Assembly: GCA_025996865.1 (NCBI GenBank)
Contig: BNTV01000033.1
Coordinates: 1-41,607 of the forward strand
Direction: 5' to 3'
DNA from: Bacteroidia bacterium
GTDB lineage: Bacteria; Bacteroidota; Bacteroidia; Bacteroidales; Azobacteroidaceae
DNA: 41,607 bases
Shown here: positions 40,118 through 41,607 of the stretch, one piece after another
How positions within the stretch are numbered: the stretch's first letter is position 1
Layout: each line of letters starts with the position of its first letter
Notes under the pieces: model-generated
What the model was told of the DNA's origin: nothing
Seen by the model: only the letters and a program-made list of their open reading frames with translations
Databases searched by the model: none
Position numbers and translations under genes: made by a program

Positions 40118-41607
40118 ATGATTAATCAAGAACTAATCAATCCGAAAAGCATTGTGGTCGTAGGTGGCTCCAATAAAACATCCAAACCCGGCGGAAACTG
40201 TCTCCGCAATCTATTGAACGGGAAGTACAAAGGCGAATTGTATGCAGTAAACGCAAAAGAAAGCGAAGTTCAAGGAGTGAAAAGCTACCCAAGTGTTCAC
40301 GATATTCCGCAAACCGATTTGGCGATTATTGCCATTCCGGCAAGCGCTTGTCCGGAAACCATCACGGTTTTGGCACAGGAAAAAGGAGTGAAAGCCTTTA
40401 TCATGTTCACGGCCGGATTCGGGGAAGAAACTTCCGAAGGCGGCGCTGCGGAACAACAAATTGTAAAAACAGTTACCGAGGCCGGCGCCTGTCTGATTGG
40501 CCCGAATTGTATCGGAATACTCAATCGCAATCACCACAGTCTATTCACTTTACCGATTCCGGAAATGGATCCGAAAGGCGTGGATATGATATCCAGTTCG
40601 GGTGGAACAGCCTTATTTATCATGGAATCTTCGATCCGGATGGGCTTGCGTTTCAATTCCGTTTGGTCTATCGGGAACGGCTCACAGGTTTCCGTCGAAG
40701 ATGTCCTGGAATACATGGACGAAACATTCGATCCGGAAAAAGACTCTTTAATCAAATTGTTATACATCGAAAGCGTTAAAGATCCCGACAAACTCCTCGA
40801 ACATACCAGTTCGCTGATTCGCAAAGGTTGCCGGATAGCAGCCATCAAATCGGGAACTTCCGAATCGGGCATGAGAGCGGCTTCGTCTCACACGGGCGCC
40901 ATGGCGAATCCCGACTTGGCCGTAGAAGCTCTGTTCCGCAAAGCCGGAGTAGTGCGTTGTTACAGCCGTGAAGAATTGGCGACCGTAGGTGCGGTGTTCA
41001 CTTTGAAAGAGTTAAAAGGGAAAAATATCGGTATTGTGACTCATGCCGGCGGCCCGGCGGTTATCCTGACGGATGCTTTGGCCAAGGGGGGCATGGAAAT
41101 TCCGCAACTATCGGGAACCACTTTGGCCAACAAGTTGAAAGCGCAACTGCTTCCCGGCTCGTCCGTCAGCAATCCGATTGACATTATCGGAACCGGCGGC
41201 CCCGAACATTTGGCCATCGCGATTGATTATTGCGAACATAAATTTACCGATATCGACGGCATTGCGGTTATTTTCGGCAGTCCCGGATTGACCCGCGTTT
41301 ATGAAGCATACGAAGTGCTTGACCACAAGATGAGAGCTTGTTCCAAACCGATTTTTCCCATTCTTCCTTCAGTGAGTACGGCTTGGGATGAAACCGATTT
41401 CTTTGTGAAAAAAGGGCATGTGAATTTCAGCGATGAAGTAGGTTTGGCCGATGCATTAATTCGCGTGTTGAAAACCCCGAAACCTTTGGCTAATAACTTA
41501 GAACTGAAAGGAGTAGATGTTCCCCAAATCAGAAGGATTATTGATGGAATTGAAGGTTCGGGCTATATTTCTTCCTCATCCATTCAGGAATTATTCAAGG
41601 CGGCAAG
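40118..41607 (+). CDS. NDP-forming acyl-CoA (acetate-CoA) ligase, 3' end cut by window
   Basis: Starts at ATG 40118, 18 bases after ugd, and remains open to the window end (496 complete codons). Residues about 8-130 form the CoA-binding domain (IVVVGGSNKTSKPGGNCLRN, GPNCIGILN). Next come the succinyl-CoA-synthetase-like flavodoxin domains, with SSSGGTALFIMES and the presumed phospho-His in ASSHTGAMANPDLA; the ATP-grasp part should lie beyond the window. The family makes ATP or GTP from acyl-CoA during fermentation, or activates acids in reverse. Why it lies beside ugd is unclear. Confidence 0.88.
   Translation, partial: MINQELINPKSIVVVGGSNKTSKPGGNCLRNLLNGKYKGELYAVNAKESEVQGVKSYPSVHDIPQTDLAIIAIPASACPETITVLAQEKGVKAFIMFTAGFGEETSEGGAAEQQIVKTVTEAGACLIGPNCIGILNRNHHSLFTLPIPEMDPKGVDMISSSGGTALFIMESSIRMGLRFNSVWSIGNGSQVSVEDVLEYMDETFDPEKDSLIKLLYIESVKDPDKLLEHTSSLIRKGCRIAAIKSGTSESGMRAASSHTGAMANPDLAVEALFRKAGVVRCYSREELATVGAVFTLKELKGKNIGIVTHAGGPAVILTDALAKGGMEIPQLSGTTLANKLKAQLLPGSSVSNPIDIIGTGGPEHLAIAIDYCEHKFTDIDGIAVIFGSPGLTRVYEAYEVLDHKMRACSKPIFPILPSVSTAWDETDFFVKKGHVNFSDEVGLADALIRVLKTPKPLANNLELKGVDVPQIRRIIDGIEGSGYISSSSIQELFKAA

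Noticed and set aside
1..41607. CRISPR arrays, tRNA or rRNA genes, riboswitches
   Set aside because: Looked for evenly spaced repeats and conserved RNA gene motifs; none were found.

Overview
This window is a piece of a Bacteroidota chromosome, most likely Bacteroidales. The evidence is the gene content (Wzi-type capsule protein, Wza/Wzc pair, GT4 plus glycogen debranching pair, RHS proteins with immunity genes of a Bacteroidetes type) and repeated promoter signals of the Bacteroides kind (-7 box TAnnTTTG, -33 box TTTG/TTG about 19 bp upstream). Base composition is moderate in housekeeping genes and strongly AT-rich in the accessory immunity genes. No tRNA, rRNA, CRISPR array, integrase or intact transposase gene was recognised.

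Layout: (1) 1-616: the end of a PD-(D/E)XK/ATPase-type gene and the decayed tail of an ADP-ribosylglycohydrolase gene. (2) 617-7919: housekeeping genes. obgE, adk and hpt run leftward; rlmH, a tricorn-type protease and a DUF362 ferredoxin-like protein run rightward. (3) 8071-20829: a 12.8 kb accessory island of polymorphic-toxin material. (4) 20842-24135: a leftward glycogen/alpha-glucan pair (GT4, debranching enzyme). (5) 24332-26228: a rhomboid protease, a decayed small toxin-antitoxin locus and a secreted esterase. (6) 26339-40099: a surface polysaccharide locus (Wza, Wzc, two UDP-sugar dehydrogenases, epimerase, aminotransferase, PglC-like sugar transferase, Wzi, PglF/WbpM-like dehydratase), interrupted by an AbiE locus whose toxin has an internal deletion. 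(7) 40118-end: an NDP-forming acyl-CoA synthetase, cut by the window.

The most notable part is the island. It starts with a chimeric ORF in which a DUF4062 N-terminus is fused in frame to an RHS core ending in a putative HExxH metallopeptidase toxin. A second, headless RHS C-terminus follows, with a permuted papain-like toxin domain. Seven further units follow in which only the last few tens of codons of a toxin remain, each directly followed by an open immunity-like gene. At three of these junctions the toxin stop codon overlaps the start region of the immunity gene. The immunity genes stay open while the toxins are reduced to stubs, which fits an archive of displaced RHS C-terminal cassettes kept for their immunity. 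Repeats of 134, 72, 65, 57 and 44 bp inside the island show that units were copied or recombined.

The polysaccharide genes would make nucleotide sugars (UDP-glucuronic acid type, amino-deoxy sugar), start a lipid-linked glycan (sugar transferase) and export and anchor it (Wza, Wzc, Wzi). No flippase, polymerase or further glycosyltransferase is in the window, so they must lie elsewhere. All functions are inferred from remembered family motifs; no database search was run.
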